From Akkermansia muciniphila (lineage in GTDB: Bacteria; Verrucomicrobiota; Verrucomicrobiia; Verrucomicrobiales; Akkermansiaceae), in assembly GCF_900184965.1 (NCBI RefSeq), contig NZ_FXYA01000215.1, positions 124,001-188,000 of the forward strand: 64,000 nt of DNA. Reading direction: 5' to 3'. A program made the translations under genes and the position numbers. A model generated the notes under the pieces. The model had not been told where the DNA came from, did no database searches, and saw only the letters and a list, made by a program, of their open reading frames with translations. Positions 19,157 through 27,188 of this stretch are shown one piece after another. How positions within the stretch are numbered: the stretch's first letter is position 1; every line of letters starts with the position of its first letter.

Positions 19157-19912
19157 ATGTCAGGACATAATAAATGGTCTAAGATCAAGTACGTTAAGGC
19201 TAAGGAAGATGCCAAGAAGGGTAAGGTTTTTGCCCGCTTTGCCCATGAAATCATGCTGGCCGCCAAGAGCGGCGGCGGAGATCCTGATCTGAATCCGCGC
19301 CTGCGCGCCGCCATTGACGGGGCCAAGGCCGTGTCCACCCCCAAGGAAAATATCGAACGCGCCATCAAGAAGGGCACCGGGGAACTGGGGGGAGCTACTA
19401 TCCAGGAGATTACTTATGAAGGCTACGGCCCCTCTGGTACGGCTTTCCTGATTGAAGTGGCAACGGACAACACGAACCGTTCCGCTTCCGAGCTGCGCAC
19501 CCTGTTCACCAAAAACGGAGGCAGCATCGGCACCCCCGGTTCCGTGGCTTACCAGTTTGAACGCAAGGGAGAGGCCCGCATTATGGCGGAAGGCCTTACG
19601 GAGGATTCCGCAATGGATCTGGCGCTGGAATGCGGCGCGGATGATGTGGAACAGGGTGATTCCGACAATGAATGGGTGTTTGTTACGGATCCAACGGAGT
19701 TGAATAACGTGTGCGCCGCCCTGCGGGAAGCCGGACATACGGTGATTTCCATGAAGCTGATTTCCGTGGCGCAGAATGCTTCCGTGATTAATGATCTGGA
19801 AACGGCGAAAGCCGCCCTGCGCCTGTATGAAGCGCTGGACGACTATGATGACGCGCTGAATGTCTTCTCCAATTTCGATGTGGCGGAAGAAATCCTTGAG
19901 CAGCTTGATTAA
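19157..19912 (+). CDS. yebC: YebC/PmpR family protein
   Basis: 251-aa member of the TACO1/YebC family, known either as DNA-binding regulators or as ribosome-associated factors that help translation of difficult proline motifs. The start is fixed by MSGHNKWSKIKYVKAKEDAKKGK, the invariant family N-terminus; the frame upstream to 19109 is not conserved. LNPRLRAAIDGAKAVSTPKENIERAIKKG and YEGYGPSGTAFLIEV are further signatures. rho follows 51 nt downstream on the same strand, so the two are probably co-transcribed. Confidence 0.95.
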   Translation: MSGHNKWSKIKYVKAKEDAKKGKVFARFAHEIMLAAKSGGGDPDLNPRLRAAIDGAKAVSTPKENIERAIKKGTGELGGATIQEITYEGYGPSGTAFLIEVATDNTNRSASELRTLFTKNGGSIGTPGSVAYQFERKGEARIMAEGLTEDSAMDLALECGADDVEQGDSDNEWVFVTDPTELNNVCAALREAGHTVISMKLISVAQNASVINDLETAKAALRLYEALDDYDDALNVFSNFDVAEEILEQLD

Positions 19913-19963
19913 CGCTGTTGTCTTTCAGAAGACGCCTGTTGTTGCAGTTCAATTTTCTTTTCC

Positions 19964-21937
19964 ATGTCTGATACCCCCCCAGATTTGACTCCGGAACAGG
20001 TTTCTCCGGAGCCGGCGCCTAAAAAACGCATTGTCCGCAAAGCCAGGTCTGCGGCGGAAGCTCCGGCAAAGCCCCAATCCGTTGCGGAAGCGCCCGGGAC
20101 GGAACAGGATTCTTCCCCGGCGCCCCGCAAGCGGGCGGTAAGGAAGAAGGCCGCTGAATTGGCGGATGGCGGGGTGGAAAGTGTTGATGTGCCAAGGAAG
20201 AAGACTGCCCGTAAAAACAGTGCTGAAATCCCGGTTGAAGAGGCGCAGGATGTCCCTGCCAGGCCCCGGCGTGGACGTCCGCGCAAGAAGCCTGTGGAGG
20301 AGGTCCCGGAAACTGACGGTTCTCCGGTCGTCTCCGGGACGGAGGCCCCCGTCAAACCGGTGCGCAGGCGTGCTGTCAAGGCTGTTGCGCCGGAGAACGG
20401 CGCTTCGGCAGGCCCCGAGGCGGAAATGGCCGCCCATGTAGCTCCTGCCGAGCCGGCTTCCGATTCTGTTCCGGAGCAGCCCGCGGAAGGCAGGCCGAAG
20501 GTTATTCGCCAGAGATTTGTGAGGAAACCAAGGGAACAGGAGCCGGAGGCGGATGCTTCCGCTCCGTCCATCAAGGTGGTGCAGGAAGGTGCGGCGGATT
20601 TTTCCGAAGATGCCGCCCGGGAACCGCGCCGGACGAATGAGCCTCAAAGGCAACGTTTTGACAGGCAGAACCGTCGGAATAACAACGACCGTTTCAACAA
20701 AAACCGGAATAACCGCCAGGATGGCCGCAATGGCAGAAACGGCAATGACCGGGTTAAAAACCGCTGGAATAATAATCACCAGGAGGGCGGAACCCCTCAG
20801 AACAGCGCCCCCCGTGAGCTGGCTCCGCCGGAACCGGTGGACGGGCTGCTGGAAATTACGAATAAGGGGTTCGGCTTTTTAAGGAAGCCGGATAATGATT
20901 TTGACGCTTTTGCGGAAGCCGTCTATGTGCCGCAGGATATGATCCGCAAGTTCGGTTTGCGCCCTGCCGTGTGGGTGCATGGGCAGGCCTGCCGCCATGA
21001 CCGCGGCATTCTTCTGACGGAGATTGTCTCCGTTAACGGGGTTGCTCCGGAAAAGGCGCGCAAAAACCCGCACTTTGAAGAACTCAAGGCGGTCAATCCT
21101 AACAAGCGCATTTCCTTTGAAACCCGGCCGGAGCGCTATACCACCCGCACATTGGATCTGATTGCTCCAATCGGGCGCGGCCAGCGCGGACTGATTGTTT
21201 CTCCGCCCCGCGCAGGGAAGACGACGCTGCTCCAGCACATGGCGGAAGCTATTCTGGAGAATTACAGGGATTCCATTCATCTGATGGTGCTTCTGGTGGA
21301 CGAACGTCCGGAAGAAGTGACGGAGTTCAAACGTTCCCTCCCCGGAGCCGAAGTGTACGCTTCTTCCAATGATGGAAGGGTGCGCGATCACTGCCGTATG
21401 GCGGAACTTTGCATTGAACGCGCCAAGCGGCTTGTAGAGGCGGGACAGCATGTCTTCCTGCTGATGGATTCCATTACGCGCCTGGCCCGCGCCTACAATA
21501 ACGCTGACAAGGGAAGCGGCCGCACGATGTCCGGCGGTATTGACGCCCGCGCTCTGGAAATGCCCCGGCGCCTTTTTGCCGCCGCCCGCAATACGCGCCA
21601 GGCCGGTTCCCTGACGATTATTGCCACCGCCCTGGTGGAAACCAACAGCCGCATGGATGACCTGATTTTCCAGGAATTCAAGGGGACGGGCAATATGGAA
21701 CTGGTGCTGAACCGCCGCATTGCGGAGCAATATATCTTCCCGGCCGTGGATATTCTGAAATCGGGGACGCGGAGGGAAGAGCTGATTATGCCGGAAGCAT
21801 GGCTGTACAAGATGAACCTGATCCGCCGCGCTTTAGCCGGGCATAAACCTGTAGAAGCCATGGAGCGTTTCCTGTTCTTCCTGAACAAGTACCCCAACAA
21901 TGCCCAGATGCTGCTGGATTTGAAACAGAAAGCGTAA
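19964..21937 (+). CDS. rho: Transcription termination factor Rho with long disordered N-terminal extension
   Basis: RNA-dependent hexameric ATPase/helicase that ends transcription. 657 aa against about 420 in E. coli. Residues 1-290 are disordered: first six basic clusters alternating with acidic/Pro stretches (near 20-27, 54-62, 77-84, 100-109, 133-139, 182-190), one of them containing the AT-hook core RGRPRKK at 103-109, then an Arg/Asn-rich tract at about 231-272. The RNA-binding cold-shock fold starts near 292 (DGLLEITNKGFGFLR). Walker A is PPRAGKT (414-420), followed by VLLVDERPEEV, the Q-loop SSNDGR and LMDSITRLARAYN. The C-terminal catalytic domain is complete. Acts in the cytoplasm; downstream of yebC. 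Confidence 0.96.
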   Translation: MSDTPPDLTPEQVSPEPAPKKRIVRKARSAAEAPAKPQSVAEAPGTEQDSSPAPRKRAVRKKAAELADGGVESVDVPRKKTARKNSAEIPVEEAQDVPARPRRGRPRKKPVEEVPETDGSPVVSGTEAPVKPVRRRAVKAVAPENGASAGPEAEMAAHVAPAEPASDSVPEQPAEGRPKVIRQRFVRKPREQEPEADASAPSIKVVQEGAADFSEDAAREPRRTNEPQRQRFDRQNRRNNNDRFNKNRNNRQDGRNGRNGNDRVKNRWNNNHQEGGTPQNSAPRELAPPEPVDGLLEITNKGFGFLRKPDNDFDAFAEAVYVPQDMIRKFGLRPAVWVHGQACRHDRGILLTEIVSVNGVAPEKARKNPHFEELKAVNPNKRISFETRPERYTTRTLDLIAPIGRGQRGLIVSPPRAGKTTLLQHMAEAILENYRDSIHLMVLLVDERPEEVTEFKRSLPGAEVYASSNDGRVRDHCRMAELCIERAKRLVEAGQHVFLLMDSITRLARAYNNADKGSGRTMSGGIDARALEMPRRLFAAARNTRQAGSLTIIATALVETNSRMDDLIFQEFKGTGNMELVLNRRIAEQYIFPAVDILKSGTRREELIMPEAWLYKMNLIRRALAGHKPVEAMERFLFFLNKYPNNAQMLLDLKQKA

Positions 21938-21970
21938 GCTTCCCAAATGACGCGGAGCTTTGGGAGGCTT
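21936..21970 (+). terminator. Stem-loop overlapping the rho stop codon
   Basis: A 12-bp stem with one G:U pair (AAGCTTCCCAAA at 21936-21947 with TTTGGGAGGCTT at 21959-21970) and an 11-nt loop begins within the rho stop. No U-tract follows. Confidence 0.5.
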
Positions 21971-22030
21971 GCGGAATTCCGTTCGGAAAAGCGGGAAGCA
22001 TGGTCTTTCCTGATTGAATCAGGCGCGTCT

Positions 22031-22714
22031 TCAAACGCCCTTTTTGCTGTCCCAGATGGCGATGTGCAGACGGTCTGAAAAACGAAGACCGTAGCGGAGG
22101 CACCATTCCACCGCCTGCGCACGCATGGCGTCCAATTCATCCCGTGTGGAGGCCAGGGGCATGATCAGAATTCGTTCCGGGGGGATGCCTGTTTCGGAAG
22201 CCTGCCGCAGAACAGCCCTGACATCGTCCTCACACGCCACGACGAATTTGAACCAGGCTTTTTCCGTACCCGCCAGACGGCGCAGGATATCCGGTTTCCA
22301 CGTTTTAACGGCATTATTGCCTGAATGGGGCAGTTTGGGAGACACGTTGAATTGCGTGACGCGTTTCAACAGCGCCGTATTCGGCATAATGGTTCCGTTG
22401 GTTTCCATCTCCACGGCATGCTCCGGCAGCAGGCGTAGCAGGACGGGAAGCTCTTTTTGCTGAATAAGCGGTTCCCCTCCGGTCAGGACCAGGCGGCGGC
22501 AGGGATAATGGAGCACCAGCTCTGCCGCTTTTTCAGGCGTGAGCCGCACTACGGGAGCCGTTCCGTTCCAGGAATACGCTGTATCACACCAGGAACAGGC
22601 CAGATTGCAGCCCGCCAGGCGCAGGAAAACGCAGGGTGTTCCCTGGGAGACTCCTTCCCCCTGGATGGAATGAAAAATTTCCGGTTGTCCGTGAATCTGG
22701 GCCAGTGTGAGCAT
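22031..22714 (-). CDS. queE: 7-carboxy-7-deazaguanine synthase QueE
   Basis: Radical-SAM enzyme converting 6-carboxytetrahydropterin to 7-carboxy-7-deazaguanine in queuosine precursor synthesis. 227 aa. The QueE N-terminus EIFHSIQGEGVSQGTPCVFLR-like segment is followed by the [4Fe-4S] motif C-x3-C-x2-C in GCNLACSWCD and by LTGGEPLIQ. The C-terminus FSDRLHIAIWDSKKGV is also typical. It lies about 106 bp after the coiled-coil membrane protein gene on the same strand. queA is elsewhere in the window; queC and queD are not present. Confidence 0.93.
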   Translation of the reverse strand: MLTLAQIHGQPEIFHSIQGEGVSQGTPCVFLRLAGCNLACSWCDTAYSWNGTAPVVRLTPEKAAELVLHYPCRRLVLTGGEPLIQQKELPVLLRLLPEHAVEMETNGTIMPNTALLKRVTQFNVSPKLPHSGNNAVKTWKPDILRRLAGTEKAWFKFVVACEDDVRAVLRQASETGIPPERILIMPLASTRDELDAMRAQAVEWCLRYGLRFSDRLHIAIWDSKKGV

Positions 22715-22820
22715 GATCGGGCTGGCCTGAGACTATCATATCCCCGTCTCCCGTCAACGGCTCCCTGCAGGAAGGTGAGGGCTTCTTTTTTCTCCGCGCA
22801 TTTTATTTTCCGGCGCGCGT

Positions 22821-23876
22821 TCAACTGTTGCTGCTGCGGAAGGCCGCACCCGTGAACAGGAGCAGGATGAATCCCGCGACGGAGGCGGCGCCCGTGAACA
22901 GCTTTTGAAAGGAGACATGGTCTTTTTCCTTCTTTGCCAGCTTGTTCACTTCTTCCCTGGAGGCTTTTCGCATGGCCGCGCGGGCTTCGTCATAGGCCCG
23001 GGATGCCTGTTCTTCTTTTTCACGGGCCTGTTGCAGAGTTTTCCGCACGTCTCTGGACAGTTCCCTGTATTCGGCCGCAGCCAGTAAGTCTTCGTCGCCC
23101 GGTTCCGGGACGGCAGGTTCGTCCCAGTCATCGTCCGTCAGAACCTTGTTTTTCTGTTCGGTGAGTCTTTCCTCCGCTTTCTGCATCAGGCGTTCCTGTT
23201 TGCCTGATTTCTCTTCCAGAGTTTCCAGCGCAGCATCTGCGGCCCTCATTTTTTCCTTAGCATCTGCGGTTTTCTGGCGGATAAGGTTCATTTGTGCCTG
23301 AAGTTCAGAGATATTCCCCTTCTGGGGAGCAGTCCCGGACAATTTCTTCCTGCTTTTGGCCTCTTCCCGTTTTTGGGCCAGTTCGCGTTCCGCCTGTTCC
23401 AGTTCCGTCTGAATGCTCCTCTGCTGGTCGGTCAGCCTGTCAAGCTGGTTTCTCATTCCTTCCCTCTTCCGGAGCAGCTCCTCCCTGGCGGATTTGGCGC
23501 TTTCCCTTTGCCTTTTCATGCGGCGGCGCAGCCGGTCAATTTTCTGGTCGTGTTCCTTCACTTCTTCCTGCTGGTCCGCCACGCTTTTCTGGTAAGCGGC
23601 CTCCTGGATTTCCTGATACTGCTGCCTTTTTTGTTCGAGATAAGCTTGCTGGAATTTTTCTATGTCCTCTTCCGCCGCCCGGGAGGCTTCCTGGGCAACA
23701 TCCAGTTTCTTTCGGGATTGGATAACGGCTTTTTCCAATATTGCGGCCTTCTGTTCCAGGGCAGTTTTTTGGGCGGCCAGTTCCTTTCCTTCCGGGGAAA
23801 TGTGGTGTTGATAATACCAGACGGAAAATCCGGCGGTTAACAGGGTCAGGAGAAGCAGTACGTAACGCATGAACAT
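22821..23876 (-). CDS. Hypothetical coiled-coil protein with N- and C-terminal membrane segments
   Basis: 351 aa, family not recognised. An N-terminal membrane helix (about residues 4-21, YVLLLLTLLTAGFSVWYY) is followed by almost uninterrupted charged heptad sequence (about 30-240, rich in E, K, Q, R), an acidic break (DDDWDEPAVPEPGDED), a second short coiled coil (265-320) and a C-terminal hydrophobic segment (about 330-345). This resembles an envelope-spanning or membrane-tethered spacer protein. A -35/-10 pair lies just upstream and queE follows, perhaps on the same transcript. Function unknown. Confidence 0.75.
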   Translation of the reverse strand: MFMRYVLLLLTLLTAGFSVWYYQHHISPEGKELAAQKTALEQKAAILEKAVIQSRKKLDVAQEASRAAEEDIEKFQQAYLEQKRQQYQEIQEAAYQKSVADQQEEVKEHDQKIDRLRRRMKRQRESAKSAREELLRKREGMRNQLDRLTDQQRSIQTELEQAERELAQKREEAKSRKKLSGTAPQKGNISELQAQMNLIRQKTADAKEKMRAADAALETLEEKSGKQERLMQKAEERLTEQKNKVLTDDDWDEPAVPEPGDEDLLAAAEYRELSRDVRKTLQQAREKEEQASRAYDEARAAMRKASREEVNKLAKKEKDHVSFQKLFTGAASVAGFILLLFTGAAFRSSNS

Positions 23877-23894
23877 GTTCCGACGATTCGGATA

Positions 23895-23923
23895 ACGGTA
23901 TAAAAATGGGTGAGCCCTGTCAA
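23895..23923 (-). promoter_or_regulatory. Promoter of the coiled-coil membrane protein gene
   Basis: Minus-strand TTGACA (23923-23918), a 17-nt spacer and TACCGT, or TATACC with a 15-nt spacer. The start codon is about 20 nt past the -10, a very short leader. Confidence 0.5.
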
Positions 23924-23942
23924 TATGGCATCAATAAGAATT

Positions 23943-23975
23943 GCCCGCTTCCCTCCGGAGATGGAGGAAGCGGGC
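23943..23975 (-). terminator. Terminator after serA
   Basis: A 10-bp perfect stem (GCCCGCTTCC and its complement) with an additional CC/GG pairing inside, followed on the minus strand by a T-rich stretch. It lies 40 nt past the serA stop and just upstream of the next gene's promoter. Confidence 0.65.
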
Positions 23976-24014
23976 TATCTGGAAAGCAGGTTTCCGGAAA
24001 CGCGTTTTTCCCTG

Positions 24015-25586
24015 TTAAATATTCAGGGAGAACGCGGAGATAGCATCTATCTCTTTCGCGATTTTATCCAGCAGATCATCGGAAACCGGCTGGTTCGTCT
24101 TGATCACGGTCAGGGCCTCCCTGGTGGCGTGGTCGGCCGGGGCGGCGATGTTGTCAATGTTGATTCCATGGGAAGACAGGGCGGAGCCGATGCGAGCGAT
24201 AACGCCCGGACGGTCCTTGTAGCGCAGGCATAATGTCGTGCCGCGCAGGTCCGCGTACAACCCGTTGAAATTGTTCAGGCGGGAGATCATGGGGATGCCT
24301 TCCGTCACCACGCCGCGCACGCTGGTGTGGAAATATTCCTCTTCCTCTTCCATGGCCACGTCCAGCGTGATGGAATCTTCATAAGGTTTGTCGTCTTTGG
24401 GTTCCCGCGCTTTGAAAACGATGCCGTGCTCCCGCAGGGATTCTTCCGCGGCGGCAGGCATGAGCCCTTTTTCCGCATGCGGCAGAAGGCCTTCCAGAAT
24501 GGGGGCCGTAAACCATTTGCGGAAAATGCGCAGGTTGCCGTAAAAGGTGCATTCCACGCGGCGGATGGGCTTGTTGCCGCCGGCCTTGCGCGCCAGGGAG
24601 GCGAGCAGAAACGCCAGTTGAAGATGGGCCGGATTGAGGCCGCTGGGGGATTCCCCGTTCACCACGCAGGAGGTGTCGCCGTCGGAAAAGTAGGCGATCA
24701 TCTGCTCCGCGGCGCGTTTGGCCGCTTTCGTATTGGCCTCCCGGGTGTTGGCTCCCAGGTGGGGAAGAATCAGGTCCGCAATGGGGGCGGAAGGCTTCTC
24801 TCCGGGCGCGTCCTTGGGGTGGACGTCCGTCAAGTAGCCGATGTTTTTGCCTGCGGCCTTGGCGGCGGCCAGCGCCTCTTCATCCACCACGCCGTAGCGG
24901 GAGCAGTTGATGAGCACTGCGCCGTCTTTCATTTTGCCGATAAGTTCCGCGTTCACCATGTGGTGGGTGGAGGGACCGCCCGGAACGTGCAGGGTAATAA
25001 TGTCGCACTGGGAGAAGATGTCTTCAATGCTGGTGGGGGTGACGCCGATGTTCAGGGCGCGCTGGCGTGCCAGAAAGTGGTCGTAGCCCAGCAGAATGGG
25101 TTCAAATCCCTGAAGGCGCTTGACGAGGTTGCGGCCGATGTTGCCCAGGCCGATGATGCCCACCGTCTTTTTGGTCAGCTCGCTGCCCATGTATTTTTTC
25201 TTTTCCCACAGGCCTTCACGGGTGGTGGCGTCCGCCTGGACGATGTGGCGGTAGTAGGCCAGAATCATGGCCATGACCTCTTCCGCCACGGCATTGGAAT
25301 TGGCCCCGGGGGTATTCATGACATCCACGTTTTTTTTGCGGGCGTACACAATGTCGATGTTGTCGTAACCGGCTCCGGCGCGGACGACCAGCTTCAGGGA
25401 AGGAAGGGCGTCCATGATTTCCGGAGTGACTTTTTCGCTGCGGACGATCAGAGCCACGGCATCCGGATGGGCGGCTACCTGTTTTTCCAGAGGCGTATCA
25501 GCGTCCTGGATGACTTCATAGCCGGCCGTTTTAAGCGTGTTGGCCGCTACGTCGGAGAGTTTGGTGGGAATAAGGACCTTGTTCAT
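24015..25586 (-). CDS. serA: D-3-phosphoglycerate dehydrogenase (long form)
   Basis: NAD-dependent oxidation of 3-phosphoglycerate to 3-phosphohydroxypyruvate, first step of serine synthesis. About 523 aa from the ATG at 25586 (MNKVLIPTKLSDVAAN). The substrate/NAD domains show VRAGAGYDNIDI, GLGNIGRNL (Rossmann Gly motif), INCSRYGVVDEEAL and LPHLGANTREAN. The extra length gives the intervening ASB domain (about 320-445) and a C-terminal ACT domain (about 450-523, LRYKDRPGVIARIGSALSSHGINI), which in relatives binds serine for feedback inhibition. It starts 19 nt after the DUF1015 gene and is the last gene of the cluster. Confidence 0.95.
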   Translation of the reverse strand: MNKVLIPTKLSDVAANTLKTAGYEVIQDADTPLEKQVAAHPDAVALIVRSEKVTPEIMDALPSLKLVVRAGAGYDNIDIVYARKKNVDVMNTPGANSNAVAEEVMAMILAYYRHIVQADATTREGLWEKKKYMGSELTKKTVGIIGLGNIGRNLVKRLQGFEPILLGYDHFLARQRALNIGVTPTSIEDIFSQCDIITLHVPGGPSTHHMVNAELIGKMKDGAVLINCSRYGVVDEEALAAAKAAGKNIGYLTDVHPKDAPGEKPSAPIADLILPHLGANTREANTKAAKRAAEQMIAYFSDGDTSCVVNGESPSGLNPAHLQLAFLLASLARKAGGNKPIRRVECTFYGNLRIFRKWFTAPILEGLLPHAEKGLMPAAAEESLREHGIVFKAREPKDDKPYEDSITLDVAMEEEEEYFHTSVRGVVTEGIPMISRLNNFNGLYADLRGTTLCLRYKDRPGVIARIGSALSSHGINIDNIAAPADHATREALTVIKTNQPVSDDLLDKIAKEIDAISAFSLNI

Positions 25587-25605
25587 GTTGGTACGGTGAA
25601 AGAGA

Positions 25606-26859
25606 TTATTGTTCAATGGTATGGATGAAAAGACCGCTGCGCAGCTTGGGTTCAAACCAGGTGGATTTGGGAGGCATGATTTCCCCGGCGTCCGCTACGC
25701 GGAAAAGGTCGGCCATGGTGACGGGATACAGGGAGAAGGCGAGCGCCATTTCTCCGGAACAGCGGCGTTCCAGTTCTCCCAGGCCGCGGATTCCTCCTAC
25801 GAAGTCGATGCGGTCGCTTGTGCGCGGATCGTCAATGCCCAGAATGGGGGCCAGCAAATTCGCCTGGAGAATGGCGCAGTCCAGGCTTTCGATAGGATGG
25901 TCGGCCGGGAAGGTTCCCGGTTTGGCCGTGACGGAATACCAGCGTCCATTCAGGTACATGCCGAATTCGTGTTTGGCGCGGGGGGCATAGCCTTCTCCGG
26001 GAATGGCATCCACAGGATTTACGTCAAAGGAGGCACGGAGTTTTTCCATGAATTCCTCTTCAGTCAGGCCGTTCAGGTCGCGCACGACGCGGTTGTAGTC
26101 CATGATGAAAAGGTCTTCATCACAGAAGACGACCGCCATCAGGTAATTGAATTCTTCCTGCCCCGTGTAGTCCGGGTGTTCCTGGCGGCGTCTGGCGGAA
26201 ACGGCGGCGCTGGAAGCCGTGCGGTGGTGCCCGTCCGCAATGTAAAGGGCGTCCACTTCTTCAAAGCTTTTGCGGATGTCTTCCACCGTGCCGGGTTCGG
26301 AAACGGGCCACAGGATATGGGTGACGCCGTCCTCCGTGGTAAAATCATATTCGGGTTTGTGGAATTTAATCCATTCCCGGATGATGGCGGAAAGACCCTC
26401 ATGTTTGCGGTAGGCCAGGAATACCGGTTCCGTCTGAGCGGAACAGGCGTCAAAGTGCTCGATCCGGTCAAGTTCCTTTTCCCTGCGGGTCAGTTCGTGC
26501 TTTTTAATGGCGCCGCTGGCGTATTCATCCACGGAGGCGCAGCCGACGATGCCCGTCTGTACGCGCCCCCACATGATTTGGCGGTAGATGTAGAAAGACG
26601 GCCGTTCATCCCGGAGGAGGTAACCTTCGCGGACGAACCTTTCCAGGTTTTCCCTGGCTTTGGCGTAGGTTTCCGGGGCATGAATGGCGGCTTCGCCCGT
26701 GTCGATGTCGGAACGGCAGATATGGAGGAAGGAGGCGTCGTTTCCGGCGGCCATTTCCTTGGCCTCCCGGTGGTTCATGACATCATAGGGGAGGGAGGAG
26801 ACCCGCGCGGCCAGTTCCCGGGGAGGGCGCAGGGCGGGGAAGGGATGGAGAATGGACAT
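25606..26859 (-). CDS. DUF1015 family protein, serine-cluster associated
   Basis: Cytoplasmic protein of about 417 aa from the ATG at 26859 (MSILHPFPALRPP). PFPALRPP, SLPYDVMNHREAKEMA, LYIADGHHRTASS and FIHTIEQ at the C-terminus are hallmarks of the DUF1015 family. Its biochemical role is not established to my knowledge. The ADGHHR motif resembles the active-site region of ParB/sulfiredoxin-fold proteins, which include free-serine kinases. In Bacteroidetes and other phyla the gene lies beside serC and serA, as here, so a role in serine or phosphoserine metabolism is likely by context. Start 26859 is far preferable to 26940. Confidence 0.88.
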   Translation of the reverse strand: MSILHPFPALRPPRELAARVSSLPYDVMNHREAKEMAAGNDASFLHICRSDIDTGEAAIHAPETYAKARENLERFVREGYLLRDERPSFYIYRQIMWGRVQTGIVGCASVDEYASGAIKKHELTRREKELDRIEHFDACSAQTEPVFLAYRKHEGLSAIIREWIKFHKPEYDFTTEDGVTHILWPVSEPGTVEDIRKSFEEVDALYIADGHHRTASSAAVSARRRQEHPDYTGQEEFNYLMAVVFCDEDLFIMDYNRVVRDLNGLTEEEFMEKLRASFDVNPVDAIPGEGYAPRAKHEFGMYLNGRWYSVTAKPGTFPADHPIESLDCAILQANLLAPILGIDDPRTSDRIDFVGGIRGLGELERRCSGEMALAFSLYPVTMADLFRVADAGEIMPPKSTWFEPKLRSGLFIHTIEQ

Positions 26860-26879
26860 GGTAGGAGAAGTTCGGAAAG

Positions 26880-27074
26880 TCAGTAATGGGGAGGATGATA
26901 TAGCGCACGAATGCTGCAAACAAGCCCGGCTAAAATGCATGCCGCAATGAACAGCAGCAAATAACGTGAAATGGAGTCCTGAAAGAACCGGTTGCCCCGG
27001 AAAGCTCCTGCCTGATTGAAGGCTTGGACGATGATGAATGCCGCCGGGATGCGGAAGAGACCAAAGATGAACAA
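26880..27074 (-). CDS. Possible small membrane protein, 64 aa
   Basis: A weakly supported small gene between the aminotransferase and the DUF1015 gene, ending 20 nt before the latter. Two hydrophobic segments are visible (about residues 2-20 and 38-56) separated by a polar loop. The only available start is TTG with no Shine-Dalgarno, and there is no ATG in the frame, so it may be non-coding. Its length, orientation and membrane-helix content are the only arguments for it. Confidence 0.25.
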   Translation of the reverse strand: MFIFGLFRIPAAFIIVQAFNQAGAFRGNRFFQDSISRYLLLFIAACILAGLVCSIRALYHPPHY

Positions 27075-27143
27075 GCTCTAGGATGTTCGCGAAGTCTCCT
27101 GTTCCCGGCGATGGTTCCGTTTATGTTCCGGCGGAGGCGTTCT

Positions 27144-27177
27144 TCCCTCTTTTCCGGACGGAGCCGGAAAAGAGGGA
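27144..27177 (-). terminator. Hairpin after the class V aminotransferase gene
   Basis: A 14-bp perfect stem (TCCCTCTTTTCCGG and its complement, 6-nt loop), 12 nt past the aminotransferase stop. No U-tract. It could attenuate or end transcription before the DUF1015-serA genes. Confidence 0.5.
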
Positions 27178-27188
27178 GGGATACCCGC

